Assembly: GCA_003600225.1 (NCBI GenBank)
Contig: QZFT01000016.1
Span: 62,001 to 126,000 of the forward strand
Direction of reading: 5' to 3'
Length of the DNA stretch: 64,000 nt
Source: Pseudonocardiaceae bacterium YIM PH 21723
Lineage (GTDB): Bacteria; Actinomycetota; Actinomycetes; Mycobacteriales; Pseudonocardiaceae
Shown here: positions 17,569 to 26,655 of the stretch, in pieces
Numbering within the stretch: the stretch's first letter is position 1
Layout of the letters: each line of letters starts with the position of its first letter
The notes under the pieces: model-generated
Databases searched by the model: none
Seen by the model: the letters and a program-made list of their open reading frames with translations, nothing else
Told to the model about the DNA's origin: nothing
Program-made: the position numbers and the translations under genes

Positions 17569-18329
17569 CCACCGTTGAACTGAGCCAGCCCTCGCCGCAC
17601 ATCGCGGTGATCACCCTGAACCACCCGCCGGTCAACACGCTCTCCTGGACCAGCCGGGCGGACCTGAAGCGGATCCTGGACAAGCTGGACGGCGACGAGG
17701 ACATCCGCGCCGTGGTGATCACCGGCAGCGGCCGGGCCTTCACCGCGGGCGCCCACCTCGGCGAGGACCAGCAGATGGACGACGGCGCGCTGCCCGAGTT
17801 CCTCGGCGACTTCGACCGGATCATCAACGGTATCGAGAACTTCCGCGCCCCGGTCATCGGGGCGATCAACGGACCGGCGATCGGTGGCGGCCTGGAACTG
17901 GCCCTGGCGTGCGACATCCGCATCGCCTCCACGCGGGCCGTGTTCGTGGCCGCGGGCGTCAACGTGGGGCTGATGGCGAACTTCTGGCGGCTGGCCAGGA
18001 TCGTCGGCCTCGGTCCGGCGAAGGAGATCCTGCTGACCGGCGAGAAGTACGGCGCCGAGGAGGCCCTGCGCTGGGGGCTGGTCAGCTCGGTGCACGAGCC
18101 GGACGAGCTGATGGCCGCCGCACTGGCGAAGGCGGAGCGGATCGCGAGCCGGGCGCCGCTGTCGGTGGAGGCCACCAAGCGCTGCGTGAATCGGGCACTC
18201 GACGTAACACAGCACGACGCCGATCGGCTACAGGTATCGGAGATGTCCGCACTGTTCCGCTCGGAGGATCACCAGGAAGCGCTCCGCGCGTTCTTCAGCA
18301 AAACCTCCGGAAATTACCAACGACGGTAA
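17565..18329 (+). CDS. Enoyl-CoA hydratase/isomerase (crotonase) family protein, one catalytic Glu missing
   Basis: A 254-residue crotonase-fold protein. The oxyanion-hole segments are present (GRAFTAGAHL at 57-66; GPAIGGGLELALACD from 103). The first catalytic Glu of enoyl-CoA hydratase (rat Glu144) is kept as Glu111. The second (Glu164, normally in a PE motif) is Gly131 (FVAAGVNVG). It is therefore unlikely to be a standard hydratase and could be an isomerase, hydrolase, lyase or decarboxylase. Translationally coupled to the CoA-transferase by a 4-bp overlap and followed 15 bp later by a transporter gene, which suggests uptake, CoA activation and conversion of one organic acid. Confidence 0.85.
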   Translation: MTTVELSQPSPHIAVITLNHPPVNTLSWTSRADLKRILDKLDGDEDIRAVVITGSGRAFTAGAHLGEDQQMDDGALPEFLGDFDRIINGIENFRAPVIGAINGPAIGGGLELALACDIRIASTRAVFVAAGVNVGLMANFWRLARIVGLGPAKEILLTGEKYGAEEALRWGLVSSVHEPDELMAAALAKAERIASRAPLSVEATKRCVNRALDVTQHDADRLQVSEMSALFRSEDHQEALRAFFSKTSGNYQRR

Positions 18330-18343
18330 GAACGGACATCCCT

Positions 18344-19228
18344 GTGAACGTATCGATCCTGAACACCGTGGTGCTGCCCGCCGGGCTGGCCCTGATCATG
18401 CTGGGTCTCGGCCTGCACCTGACCACCACGGACTTCCGCAGAGCGCTCACCGCCCGCAAGGCGGTGCTCGTCGCCCTGCTGTGCCAGGTGGTGCTCATGC
18501 CGCTGCTGTGCGTGGCGCTGGTCGAGGCGGCGGGCGCCGAGCCGACGGTGGCCGTCGGCATGCTCGTGCTGGCCGCCTCACCCGGCGGCACCCTCGCCGC
18601 CCTGTACAGCCACCTGGCCGGTGGCGAGGTGGCGTTGAACATCACCCTCACCGCGATCAACTCGGTGCTCTCGGTGATCACCCTTCCGCTGGTCGTCTGG
18701 GCGGCCACCAGCCACTACCTCGGCACGGGTGACTACATCGGGCTGCAGCCGAGCGCGATCAGCACGATCATCGCCATGGTGCTGCTCCCGGTGGCCCTCG
18801 GCATGTTCGTCCGGCACCGGTGGCCGGGACCCGCCGGCCGGCTGGACCGCCCGGTGCGCGTGTTGTCGCTGCTGGTTCTCGTCGTGGTGATCGCCGGTTC
18901 GCTGTGGCAGAACCGGGACCGGCTGGTCGACACGATCATCGTGGTCGGCCCGCTGGTCACCGTGTTCTGCGTGCTGAACCTCTCCGTCGGTTACTGGCTG
19001 CCCAGCGTGCTGCGGCTGAGCCGCGGCCAGGCGATCAGCACCTCGATGGAGATCGGCGTGCACAACAGCGCCCTGGCGATCACCATCGCGGTCAGTCCGC
19101 TGTTCCTGAACGACCCGGCCATCGGCCTGGCCCCCGGGCTGTACTCACTGTTCGGGCTGATCATCGCCGGGGCCGCCGCCTATTTCCTGTCCCGGCGGAC
19201 CCAGCCGGTTCAGGCCTCGGTGACTTGA
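18344..19228 (+). CDS. Bile acid:sodium symporter (BASS) family transporter
   Basis: A 294-residue membrane protein with about nine hydrophobic segments. The family blocks ASPGGTLAALYSHLAGG and EIGVHNSALA are present, the latter in the second inverted repeat that forms the substrate and sodium sites. BASS proteins import organic anions (for example pantoate, pyruvate or bile acids). GTG at 18344 is the best start. The gene ends in a 19-bp antisense overlap with suhB. Its place after the CoA-transferase and crotonase makes it the likely uptake system for that pathway (inference). Confidence 0.82.
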   Translation: MNVSILNTVVLPAGLALIMLGLGLHLTTTDFRRALTARKAVLVALLCQVVLMPLLCVALVEAAGAEPTVAVGMLVLAASPGGTLAALYSHLAGGEVALNITLTAINSVLSVITLPLVVWAATSHYLGTGDYIGLQPSAISTIIAMVLLPVALGMFVRHRWPGPAGRLDRPVRVLSLLVLVVVIAGSLWQNRDRLVDTIIVVGPLVTVFCVLNLSVGYWLPSVLRLSRGQAISTSMEIGVHNSALAITIAVSPLFLNDPAIGLAPGLYSLFGLIIAGAAAYFLSRRTQPVQASVT

Positions 19229-20031
19229 CCGGCGCCCACCTCCCGCAACGCGTCGAACAACGCGTCCGCGATCCCCGGGGCGGCGACGACCGTCAGATAC
19301 GGCCCGAGGCCGTCGTCCTCCGGGTGGTCCGGGAACCGGGTCACCGCGCCCGCCTCCCGGGCGATGATCTCACCCGCCGCGTAGTCCCAGCGGTTGACGC
19401 CGTGCTCGGCGTAGGCGTCCACCCAGCCCGCCGCCACCGAGCACAGGTCGACCGCGGCCGACCCGGAACGCCGGATGTCGGCCACCCTGCTCAGCAGCCC
19501 GGTGACCACGGCGGCCTGCTGGGCCCGGCGCTTGGCCGTGTAGCCGAAGCCGGTGGCCACCAGCGACAGATCCAGTTTCTCCGCCGCCGACACGCGCAGC
19601 GGCGCGCCGTCGCACCAGCTGCCCAGGCCACTGGCCGCCCACCACTCCCGGCCGGTCAGCGGCTCCACGATGGCGCCGGCCACCGAGACGCCGTCGACCT
19701 GATAGCCGAGCGACACGGCGAAGTGCGGATAGCCGTGCACGAAGTTCACCGTGCCGTCGATCGGGTCGACCACCCAGCTGACCCCGTCGGTACCGGTGTC
19801 CCCGCCGAGTTCCTCGCCGAGCACCCGCTCCCCCGGCCGCAGCTGTTCGAGGCGTTCCCGGACCAGGCGTTCCGCCGCCTGGTCGGCCTCGGTGACCAGG
19901 TCGGTCGCCGAGCTCTTGCTGTCCAGCAGACGGGCCTCGCCGCGCATCCGCTGTACCAACTCCGCCGCCTCGGCCGCCACCTGTCGAGCGGTCGACGCGA
20001 CCTTCTCCAGATCGGACACTGGGATGTTCAT
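19210..20031 (-). CDS. suhB: Inositol monophosphatase family protein
   Basis: A 273-residue Mg2+-dependent phosphatase. Motifs are complete: the N-terminal [17 protein letters not shown], the metal site [15 protein letters not shown] and the C-terminal [15 protein letters not shown]. It dephosphorylates inositol 1-phosphate or a related sugar phosphate; inositol supply matters for mycothiol and phosphatidylinositol in actinomycetes. Syntenic with suhB (Rv2701c), divergent from ppgK with 88 bp between starts. Confidence 0.9.
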   Translation of the reverse strand: MNIPVSDLEKVASTARQVAAEAAELVQRMRGEARLLDSKSSATDLVTEADQAAERLVRERLEQLRPGERVLGEELGGDTGTDGVSWVVDPIDGTVNFVHGYPHFAVSLGYQVDGVSVAGAIVEPLTGREWWAASGLGSWCDGAPLRVSAAEKLDLSLVATGFGYTAKRRAQQAAVVTGLLSRVADIRRSGSAAVDLCSVAAGWVDAYAEHGVNRWDYAAGEIIAREAGAVTRFPDHPEDDGLGPYLTVVAAPGIADALFDALREVGAGQVTEA

Positions 20032-20119
20032 AGGTCCATCGGATCACAGTGCACCCGCGATGGGGACGTGCACGTTAGGGTGCTCACCACCTCAACTGAA
20101 TCGAGTAGGAAGGTTCGGC

Positions 20120-20893
20120 ATGGTAGGGACGGCCAAAGGCCGCGGCTTCGGTGTGGACGTCGGCGGATCAGGCATCAAGGGCTGTGTGGTCGACGTGGAG
20201 GCCGGTGCGCTCGAGGGTGAGCGGCTGCGCATCCCCACTCCGGAGGGCGCCGAACCGGACGCGATCGCCGATGTGGTCGCGGACATCGTGAGCTCCTTCG
20301 ACTGGCACGGTCCGGTCGGTGTGACGCTGCCGTGCGTGGTGAAGGGCGGCATGGCGCTCACCGCGGCGAACGTGCACAAGAGCTGGATCGGCACCGACGC
20401 GGCGGAACTGTTCGCCAAGCGGCTGGGCCGGGCCACCGACGAGATCATCGTGGTGAACGACGCCGACGCGGCCGGCCTGGCCGAGATGCGGTTCGGCGCG
20501 GGCAGGAGCCACCACAAGGGCGTCGTGGTCGTGCTGACCTTCGGCACCGGCATCGGCAGTTCGGTGTTCGTCGACGGCGAGCTCGTGCCCAACACCGAGT
20601 TCGGCCACCTGGAGGTGGACGGCCACAACGCGGAGAAGCGGGCGGCCGCCTCCATCAAGGAGGACGAGGACCTGTCCTGGGCCGAGTGGGCCAAGCGGGT
20701 CACCCGGTACCTGCAGGCGGTCGAGACCGTCATGTGGCCCGATCTGATCATCGCCGGCGGCGGGGTCAGCAAGAAGGCCGAGAAGTGGCTGCCGCTACTC
20801 GAGGTCAAGACGCCGGTCCTGGCCGCGGGACTGCGCAATGACGCGGGCATCGTCGGCGCGGGATGCATGGCCTCCCAGCTGCTGGTGGGTTAG
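20120..20893 (+). CDS. ppgK: Polyphosphate glucokinase (ROK family)
   Basis: A 257-residue kinase that phosphorylates glucose with polyphosphate or ATP. The ROK phosphate loop [11 protein letters not shown], the sugar-binding [12 protein letters not shown] with catalytic Asp, [10 protein letters not shown] and EFGHLEV are present. AGGAAGG stands 6 bases before the ATG at 20120. The gene order suhB-ppgK-sigA is the standard actinobacterial one. A perfect 11-bp hairpin (20907-20937) follows the stop. Confidence 0.93.
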   Translation: MVGTAKGRGFGVDVGGSGIKGCVVDVEAGALEGERLRIPTPEGAEPDAIADVVADIVSSFDWHGPVGVTLPCVVKGGMALTAANVHKSWIGTDAAELFAKRLGRATDEIIVVNDADAAGLAEMRFGAGRSHHKGVVVVLTFGTGIGSSVFVDGELVPNTEFGHLEVDGHNAEKRAAASIKEDEDLSWAEWAKRVTRYLQAVETVMWPDLIIAGGGVSKKAEKWLPLLEVKTPVLAAGLRNDAGIVGAGCMASQLLVG

Positions 20894-20906
20894 CACGATC
20901 GGGCGA

Positions 20907-20937
20907 GGCGTTCGGGGCGGTTCCACCCCCGAACGCC
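20907..20937 (+). terminator. Terminator hairpin after ppgK
   Basis: GGCGTTCGGGG (20907-20917) pairs perfectly with CCCCGAACGCC (20927-20937), 13 bases after the ppgK stop. No U-tract follows. Confidence 0.65.
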
Positions 20938-21024
20938 CGTCCCGAGCCTGGCCAGAGGCCACATGGGCACCAGCGGAATTCGAGAAAACCGGTGCTCCCT
21001 ACGACTGGATGCCCGGTTAGTCGT

Positions 21025-21030
21025 TACAAT
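21025..21030 (+). promoter_or_regulatory. Candidate -10 element of sigA
   Basis: TACAAT at 21025-21030 lies about 130 bases before the sigA start in the ppgK-sigA gap. The -35 region (near GACTGG) is poor. It is the best housekeeping-type hexamer in the gap but a weak prediction. Confidence 0.3.
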
Positions 21031-21160
21031 GGAACAGCAGCGGGTTCGTGGGACCAGCGAACACCGCGCCTTCGCCAGGGGCTGACCATCAGACATTCGT
21101 TTGTTGAGCCGTCCGTGGCGACCACAGAATTCCGCAGTCGATCGTCGCGAAAGGGCGTAC

Positions 21161-22483
21161 GTGGCAGCCGCAGATACCGCAACTCGACGCGCCAGCTCCG
21201 CCACTGGTGCTGCCAAGTCGACCAAGGCCGACTCGGCAGCAACGCCAGAAGAGGGAACGGCAGCGCCGACCCGCACCCGCAAGGCCCCGGCCAAGAAGGC
21301 TCCGGCCGCCGCCGGTGCCAAGGCCCCCGCCAAGCGTGGACCGAAGGCAGGCGCCAAGAAGGGCGACGCCAAGACCGCCGAAGGGGACGAGCCCACAGAG
21401 CTCGACGGTGAGGAGATCGACCTCGAAGCCGACCTGGCCGAGGATCTCGCCGAAGACCCGGTAGTCGAGGAAGAGACTCCGAAGGACGGCCAGGGGGACT
21501 TCGTCTGGGATGAGGAGGAGTCCGAGGCTCTTCGTCAGGCCCGTAAGGACGCCGAGCTCACCGCCTCCGCCGACTCCGTTCGCGCGTACCTGAAGCAGAT
21601 CGGCAAGGTCGCGCTGCTCAACGCGGAGGAGGAGGTCGAACTCGCCAAGCGGATCGAGGCCGGCCTCTACGCCGCCGAGCGGGTGCGCCGCGCCGAGGAG
21701 GAGAACGAGAAGCTCTCCCCGCAGATGCGTCGCGACCTGCGTTGGATCGTGCGCGATGGCGAGCGGGCGAAGAACCACCTCCTGGAGGCGAACCTCCGAC
21801 TGGTGGTCTCCCTCGCCAAGCGCTACACCGGCCGTGGCATGGCGTTCCTGGACCTGATCCAGGAGGGCAACCTCGGTCTGATCCGCGCGGTGGAGAAGTT
21901 CGACTACACCAAGGGCTACAAGTTCTCCACGTACGCCACCTGGTGGATCCGTCAGGCGATCACCCGCGCGATGGCCGACCAGGCCCGCACCATCCGTATT
22001 CCGGTGCACATGGTCGAGGTCATCAACAAGCTGGGTCGTATCCAGCGCGAGCTGCTCCAGGACCTGGGCCGTGAGCCCACCCCGGAGGAGCTGGCCAAGG
22101 AAATGGACATCACGCCGGAGAAGGTGCTGGAGATCCAGCAGTACGCGCGTGAGCCCATTTCGCTGGACCAGACCATCGGCGACGAGGGTGACAGCCAGCT
22201 CGGTGACTTCATCGAGGACAGCGAAGCCGTGGTCGCGGTGGACGCGGTGTCGTTCACCCTGCTGCAGGACCAGCTCCAGTCGGTCCTGGCCACGCTGTCC
22301 GAGCGTGAAGCGGGCGTGGTGCGGCTGCGGTTCGGCCTCACCGACGGTCAGCCGCGCACCCTGGACGAGATCGGCCAGGTCTACGGCGTGACCCGTGAGC
22401 GGATCCGGCAGATCGAGTCCAAGACCATGTCGAAGCTGCGTCACCCGTCCCGCTCCCAGGTGCTGCGCGACTACCTGGACTAG
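21161..22483 (+). CDS. sigA: Principal RNA polymerase sigma factor (SigA/HrdB type)
   Basis: A 440-residue group 1 sigma-70 factor. The first 130 residues are a low-complexity Ala/Lys/Pro then acidic region with [12 protein letters not shown]-type repeats, the variable region 1.1 area of actinobacterial SigA. Conserved regions follow: 1.2 ([21 protein letters not shown]), 2.1-2.4 ([16 protein letters not shown] to [10 protein letters not shown]), 3 ([13 protein letters not shown]) and 4.2 ([20 protein letters not shown]). The GTG at 21161 follows GAAAGGG; an earlier start would add 20 unlikely residues. A strong terminator follows. Promoter selectivity is that of vegetative growth. Confidence 0.93.
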   Translation: MAAADTATRRASSATGAAKSTKADSAATPEEGTAAPTRTRKAPAKKAPAAAGAKAPAKRGPKAGAKKGDAKTAEGDEPTELDGEEIDLEADLAEDLAEDPVVEEETPKDGQGDFVWDEEESEALRQARKDAELTASADSVRAYLKQIGKVALLNAEEEVELAKRIEAGLYAAERVRRAEEENEKLSPQMRRDLRWIVRDGERAKNHLLEANLRLVVSLAKRYTGRGMAFLDLIQEGNLGLIRAVEKFDYTKGYKFSTYATWWIRQAITRAMADQARTIRIPVHMVEVINKLGRIQRELLQDLGREPTPEELAKEMDITPEKVLEIQQYAREPISLDQTIGDEGDSQLGDFIEDSEAVVAVDAVSFTLLQDQLQSVLATLSEREAGVVRLRFGLTDGQPRTLDEIGQVYGVTRERIRQIESKTMSKLRHPSRSQVLRDYLD

Positions 22484-22496
22484 CGAGTACTTCGAA

Positions 22497-22532
22497 GGGC
22501 GCCTTCCCCGGCCGGGAAGGCGCCCTTTTTTT
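22497..22532 (+). terminator. Intrinsic terminator of sigA
   Basis: GGGCGCCTTCCC (22497-22508) pairs perfectly with 22514-22525 and is followed by seven T residues. This is the clearest classical Rho-independent terminator in the window. Confidence 0.92.
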
Positions 22533-22620
22533 ATGGGAGCAAGGCTCCCATGCTCCCGTTTTAGTGGGAGGAAAGCGCCCATGTTCCCGTCGAATGGGAG
22601 TAAAGCGCCCATGTCGCCAC
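22533..22620. repeat. Three tandem 30-bp repeats with internal dyads
   Basis: TGGGAG recurs at 22534, 22565 and 22595, each followed about 13 bases later by CCCATG, giving three imperfect units of 30-31 bp. Unit 1 forms a small hairpin (ATGGGAGC / GCTCCCAT). They lie between the convergent sigA and NmrA-like genes, immediately after the sigA terminator. Confidence 0.65.
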
Positions 22621-22631
22621 CACCAACGGCG

Positions 22632-23432
22632 TCAGCGGAACCGATCAAGGTTCTCCTGGACCCAGGTGTGGACGGTGCGCGCGGTGCTGGGCGCCGCGAT
22701 CCCGGAGTGCCCACCGGGCCGGGTGTAGAGCCGCCAGTGATGCAGCTGCCCGTCGACGATGAACTCCGGCAGCCGGGACCGTTCCCGGTAGTCCTGTTCG
22801 GAGATCTCCTCGAAGCGCAGGTCCCGGCCGAGGGCCGAGCCGACCACGGCCAGCAGTTCCGGCTTGGTGAACGACTGCGGCCCGATGAACTCGTCCACCC
22901 GGTTCGCGGGACTGTCGCCCAGCAGCGCGGCGGCCGCGCGCTCGGCGATGTCCTGCGGGTGCACGGGTTCCAGCTGAGCGCCCGCGCAAGGTTCCCGCAC
23001 CACCCCGCCCGCGCGGATCTGGTCGGCCCAGAACCCCAGGTTGCCGGCGAACATCCCCGGCCGCAGGTGGGTCCAGCGCAGCCCCGAGTCCTCCACCAGC
23101 CGCTCGGTCCGCCGGTGATGGTCACCGATGGCACTGCCCGGCGCCTGGATCGTGGACAGCGTCACCACATGCCGCACCCCGGCCCGGCACGCCTGCTCCA
23201 GCAGGCCCGCCGTGTCCCCGTCGCCGAGCAGATAGAGCTGGTCGGCCCCGTCGAACGCGGCGGACACCGAGTCCGGACGGGTCAGGTCACCCGCACGCAC
23301 ATCGACCGCGGCGGGCAGCCCCGCCTCCCCCGGCCTGCGGGTGATGGCCCGGACCGGTTCCCCCGCCGCCACCAGCAGATCGATCACCCGGCGGCCCACC
23401 TGCCCGGTCGCCCCGGTCATCAGGATGGTCAC
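22632..23432 (-). CDS. NmrA-like NAD(P)-binding reductase, fourth gene of the array
   Basis: A 266-residue atypical short-chain dehydrogenase (NmrA/QOR2-like). TGATGQVGRR at the N-terminus is the glycine-rich nucleotide motif, ITRRP the adenosine-phosphate loop; THLRPGMFAGN and VHPQDIAE follow. No Tyr-x3-Lys active site is visible, as usual for this group, which may sense redox state rather than catalyse. The GTG start overlaps the previous gene by 4 bp (GTGA). Substrate unknown. Confidence 0.83.
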   Translation of the reverse strand: MTILMTGATGQVGRRVIDLLVAAGEPVRAITRRPGEAGLPAAVDVRAGDLTRPDSVSAAFDGADQLYLLGDGDTAGLLEQACRAGVRHVVTLSTIQAPGSAIGDHHRRTERLVEDSGLRWTHLRPGMFAGNLGFWADQIRAGGVVREPCAGAQLEPVHPQDIAERAAAALLGDSPANRVDEFIGPQSFTKPELLAVVGSALGRDLRFEEISEQDYRERSRLPEFIVDGQLHHWRLYTRPGGHSGIAAPSTARTVHTWVQENLDRFR

Positions 23433-24232
23433 CGGAAGGCCTCCGCGTTCTCGGCCGCCCAGTCCCGCACGGTGCGGGTGCCCCGCTCGGCGCGGAACTC
23501 ACCCAGGGTGCCCTCGGCCATCTGCTGCCACAGCCGCAGCATGGCGTCGACGATGAACTCGGGAAGCGAGGTCTCCGCCCGGAACTGCTCGACGGAGATC
23601 TCCTCGAACCGCAGCTCCCGGCCGATGCCCTGGCCGATGGCGGCCACCATCTCGGGCTTGGTGAGCACCTGTGGCCCGACGACCGGGCGGCGGACACCCT
23701 CCAGTCCCTCGGTGGTGAGGGCCTCGAAGGCCAGGTCGGCGATGTCCAACGGATGCACCGGATCGGCCCCGGCTCCGGCGTACGGTTCGCGCACCACACC
23801 ATGAGCGCGGATCTGTTCGGACCACTGCAGCAGGTTCGTGGTGAACATCCCCGGCTGGATGTGGGTCCAGGGCAGGCCGGAGGCCTGCACAACCTGCTCG
23901 AACTCCCGGTGCCCGTCCCAGAAGGCCTGGTCCGTCAGCTGCGCACCGACCGAGGACAGGGTCACCACCCGGCGCACCCCGGCCCGTTTCGCCCGATCCA
24001 GCAGTCCGGCCGTGTCCCAGTCGGAGAGCAGGAACAGCCGCTCCACCCCGTCGAAGGCCGCCGACACCGAGTCCGGCTGGGACAGGTCACCGCCCCGCAC
24101 ATCGACCTCGGCCGGCAGCCCGGCGGTCTCCGGGCGGCGGGAGGTCGCCCGCACCGGCTGCCCGGCGGCCAGCAGCAGGTCCACCAGAGGCCGCCCGACA
24201 TTGCCGGTCGCCCCGGTCACCAGGATCGTCAT
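23429..24232 (-). CDS. NmrA-like NAD(P)-binding reductase, third gene of the array
   Basis: A 267-residue paralogue with TGATGNVGRPLVDLLLAAG at the N-terminus. Compared with its neighbours it has a distinct mid-region (SSVGAQLTDQAFWDGHREFE). ATG at 24232 overlaps the preceding stop by 4 bp (ATGA). The C-terminal codons of the preceding gene (for EAFR) contain the GGAGG that acts as ribosome-binding site, so reading frame and translation signal are shared at the junction. Confidence 0.83.
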   Translation of the reverse strand: MTILVTGATGNVGRPLVDLLLAAGQPVRATSRRPETAGLPAEVDVRGGDLSQPDSVSAAFDGVERLFLLSDWDTAGLLDRAKRAGVRRVVTLSSVGAQLTDQAFWDGHREFEQVVQASGLPWTHIQPGMFTTNLLQWSEQIRAHGVVREPYAGAGADPVHPLDIADLAFEALTTEGLEGVRRPVVGPQVLTKPEMVAAIGQGIGRELRFEEISVEQFRAETSLPEFIVDAMLRLWQQMAEGTLGEFRAERGTRTVRDWAAENAEAFR

Positions 24233-25041
24233 CGGAAGGCCTCCGCGTTCTCGGTGACCCACTGGGCCAGGGTTCGGGTTCCACGGGGTGCGTCATAGAC
24301 GAAGGCGGTGGGGTCGGCGGCCCCTTCCAGCCACATCCGCAGGATCGCGGTCATCTGCGCGTCGAAGTACCTGCCTGGTCGCCGGTCCCGGAACTCCTGC
24401 TCGGAGATCTCCTCGAACCGCACATCGCGGCCGATGACCTGGCCGATGACGGCGGCCATCTCCGGTTTGCTGAACGACTGCGGGCCGGTGAGCGGCAACG
24501 CCTTGCCCTCGTGCCCGTCCTCGGTGAGCGCCGCGACGGCCAGGTCCGCGATGTCCATGGGGTGGACGGGTTCGCGGCGGACGCCGGGATAGGGCTCGCG
24601 GGCCACGCCGTCGGCGCGGATGTCCGCCGCCCAGTCCAGCAGGTTGCCGGCGAACTTCCCCGGCCGCAGATGCGTCCAGGGCAGGCCGGCGGCCTCCACC
24701 GCCTCCTCGGTCCGGCGATGCAGCCGACCCGCCGTGTTCAGCGGCTGTCCGGCGGCGAACGAGGACAGCGTCACGACCTTGCGCACCCCGGCCCGCTCGG
24801 CCAGGTCCAGCAGGCCGGCGGTGTCGCCGTCGGGATACAGGTACAGCCGGTCCACGCCGGCGAAGGCCTCGGCCAGTCCCGCCGCCTCGGCGAGGTCGCC
24901 ACGCCGGACGTCCACGCCGTCGGGCAGACCCGCGGTCTCCGGACGGCGGGTGATCGCCCGCACCGGCTCCCCCAGCCCGGCCAGCAGCTGCACGACGCGG
25001 CGACCGATGGTGCCGGTCGCCCCGGTCACCAGGATCGTCAT
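24229..25041 (-). CDS. NmrA-like NAD(P)-binding reductase, second gene of the array
   Basis: A 270-residue paralogue (TGATGTIGRRVVQLLAGLG). The central DRLYLYPDGDTAGLLDLA and THLRPGKFAGNLLDW follow the family plan. The ATG at 25041 overlaps the first gene by 4 bp. The ending WVTENAEAFR is nearly shared with the other copies, showing that the four genes arose by tandem duplication including the junction sequence. Confidence 0.83.
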   Translation of the reverse strand: MTILVTGATGTIGRRVVQLLAGLGEPVRAITRRPETAGLPDGVDVRRGDLAEAAGLAEAFAGVDRLYLYPDGDTAGLLDLAERAGVRKVVTLSSFAAGQPLNTAGRLHRRTEEAVEAAGLPWTHLRPGKFAGNLLDWAADIRADGVAREPYPGVRREPVHPMDIADLAVAALTEDGHEGKALPLTGPQSFSKPEMAAVIGQVIGRDVRFEEISEQEFRDRRPGRYFDAQMTAILRMWLEGAADPTAFVYDAPRGTRTLAQWVTENAEAFR

Positions 25042-25841
25042 CGGAAGGCCTGCACGTTCTCGGTGACCCACTGGGTGAAGGTCCGGGTACTCCTCGGCAC
25101 TCCGGGGACCCGGCCGGCCCCTGCACGCCAGGTGGCCAGGATCGCCTCGACGAACGGGGCGGGCAGGGTTCCGGCGACCCGGTCGCGGTACTCCTGCTCG
25201 GAGATCTCCTCGAACCGCAGGTCACGGCCGGTAGCCTCGGCGATGACCCGAACGGCCGCCGACTTGGTGTACGCCCGCTCCCCGGTCAGCGCACGGGCCG
25301 TGCCCTCGTGCTCGGCGGACAGCAGCGCGTCCACCGCGAGTTGGGCGATGTCGCGGGGATGGATCGGCTCCATCGTGGCCGCCGCGTACGGCTCACGCAC
25401 CACTCCCTCGGCGCGGATCGTCGGTGCCCACCAGCCGAGCAGGTTGGTGGCGAACATGCCGGGCCGAATATGCGTCCAGGGCAGGCCGGAGGCCTCCACC
25501 GCCTCCTCCACCACACGGTGGTGGTCGCCGATGGCGTTGTCCGGATACAGCACGGATACCGAGGACAACGTCACCACGCGGCGCACGCCTGCCCGTTTCG
25601 CCTGGTCCAGTAGCCCAGCGGTGTCACCGTCCGCGAACAGGTACAGGCGATCCACGCCCGTGAAGGCGTCGGCGAGCCCGGCCGCGTCGGACAGGTCACC
25701 GCCCCGCACGTCCACGCCGTCCGGCAGCCCCGCGCTGTCCGGTCTGCGGGTCACCGCCCGCACCGATTCCCCAGCCCCCAGCAACAGATCCACCACATGC
25801 CGGCCGACGTTTCCCGTCGCACCGGTCACCAAGACGGTCAT
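25038..25841 (-). CDS. NmrA-like NAD(P)-binding reductase, first gene of the array
   Basis: A 267-residue paralogue and the promoter-proximal gene of the four-gene array. TGATGNVGRHVVDLLLGAG is the nucleotide-binding motif and THIRPGMFATNLLGW a family block. The ATG at 25841 is preceded by GGAGGG with 7-base spacing, a better site than the in-frame start at 25868. No dedicated regulator lies next to it. The 814-bp gap upstream must contain its promoter. Confidence 0.83.
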   Translation of the reverse strand: MTVLVTGATGNVGRHVVDLLLGAGESVRAVTRRPDSAGLPDGVDVRGGDLSDAAGLADAFTGVDRLYLFADGDTAGLLDQAKRAGVRRVVTLSSVSVLYPDNAIGDHHRVVEEAVEASGLPWTHIRPGMFATNLLGWWAPTIRAEGVVREPYAAATMEPIHPRDIAQLAVDALLSAEHEGTARALTGERAYTKSAAVRVIAEATGRDLRFEEISEQEYRDRVAGTLPAPFVEAILATWRAGAGRVPGVPRSTRTFTQWVTENVQAFR

Positions 25842-26514
25842 GGCCGCTCCCTCCAGTTGATCAGCCACTCCCCACCATAACCACTAGTCAAGTTTGAATA
25901 TTTCCCTTCACCCTCCGTAGCCGCGAGGTGGTACCAAGATCGCCCCGGAGACTCCACCGAATGCCGGGTTGCATTTGATGCGAAAACAACTCCGACTCGT
26001 GATCAAGCGGTACGGAATCGGCGGCGGAATGGTTCAGCGGGAAGCATTGGGATTCAATGCGACAAGAATCACAGAATAGCCGACTACGCAAAGTGTTGTG
26101 ACTCAAGCCACATTTAGCTGTCAGCAGAATCGGCCGCGACTCCGGAAAACGTCGGGCGACACACCCGGCGGCATACCCGGCCCGTTCCCGATTTCTCAGG
26201 GAGTGGGATGGATCTCACCTGCGGCCGAACCCGGAATAACGCTTTCCCCTCACGGGTATTACCTGGTGAGCGAACCAAGACAAGGGCCGCTCGTCGTAAC
26301 CTGAGAGAGCCACCCGGCGGCATATCGCTGGGGAGCACTGGTGCCATAGCTCAACGGTTATAGACGGTGGCCTTGCCGATCACCAGCTGCAGTGGAGCGC
26401 GAGCCCAACGAAGTACACCCTAAAAAGGTCTGGACACCACGGGGTGAGGGTGGCTTACTCTCCACGAATACGACATACGGGTAATGGAACAAGGTTGTAA
26501 CCGCTCAGCGACGT
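25842..26514. other. AT-richer divergent intergenic region
   Basis: The gap between the NmrA-like array and the DUF7455 gene. It is visibly lower in GC than its surroundings. CACCCGGCGGCATA occurs twice, at about 26162 and 26311. Short frames on both strands lack ribosome-binding sites and family resemblance. A stretch near 26341-26400 looks superficially tRNA-like but does not fold as one. It may hold a small RNA or decayed sequence; I cannot show either. Confidence 0.4.
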
Positions 26515-26541
26515 GGGAACACTGACGGGGCGTCCAACGTT
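26515..26541 (+). promoter_or_regulatory. SigH/SigR/SigE-type promoter of the DUF7455 gene
   Basis: GGGAAC (26515-26520), 17 bases, then CGTT (26538-26541), which is the consensus recognised by stress ECF sigma factors of the SigH/SigR and SigE groups. It lies 115 bases before the start of the small DUF7455 gene. The same arrangement with the same 17-base spacing occurs before sigB. Confidence 0.6.
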
Positions 26542-26655
26542 CCTTAGAGTGATACCAACGAGCATCGCGGATCGCTTGGTCCTCCAGGCGCCCGGCGTTC
26601 GTAGCAGTGAGAAGGATGTCGGAACAGCCGGCATCCGGGACGGAGGGAGATAGTT

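Noticed and set aside
21089-23134. A frame antisense to sigA extending into an NmrA-like gene
   Set aside because: It crosses the sigA terminator and has no ribosome-binding site or family resemblance.
26341-26400. A tRNA-like stretch (CATAGCTCAACGGTT)
   Set aside because: It resembles a D-arm, but no acceptor stem, anticodon stem or T-loop can be formed with it.
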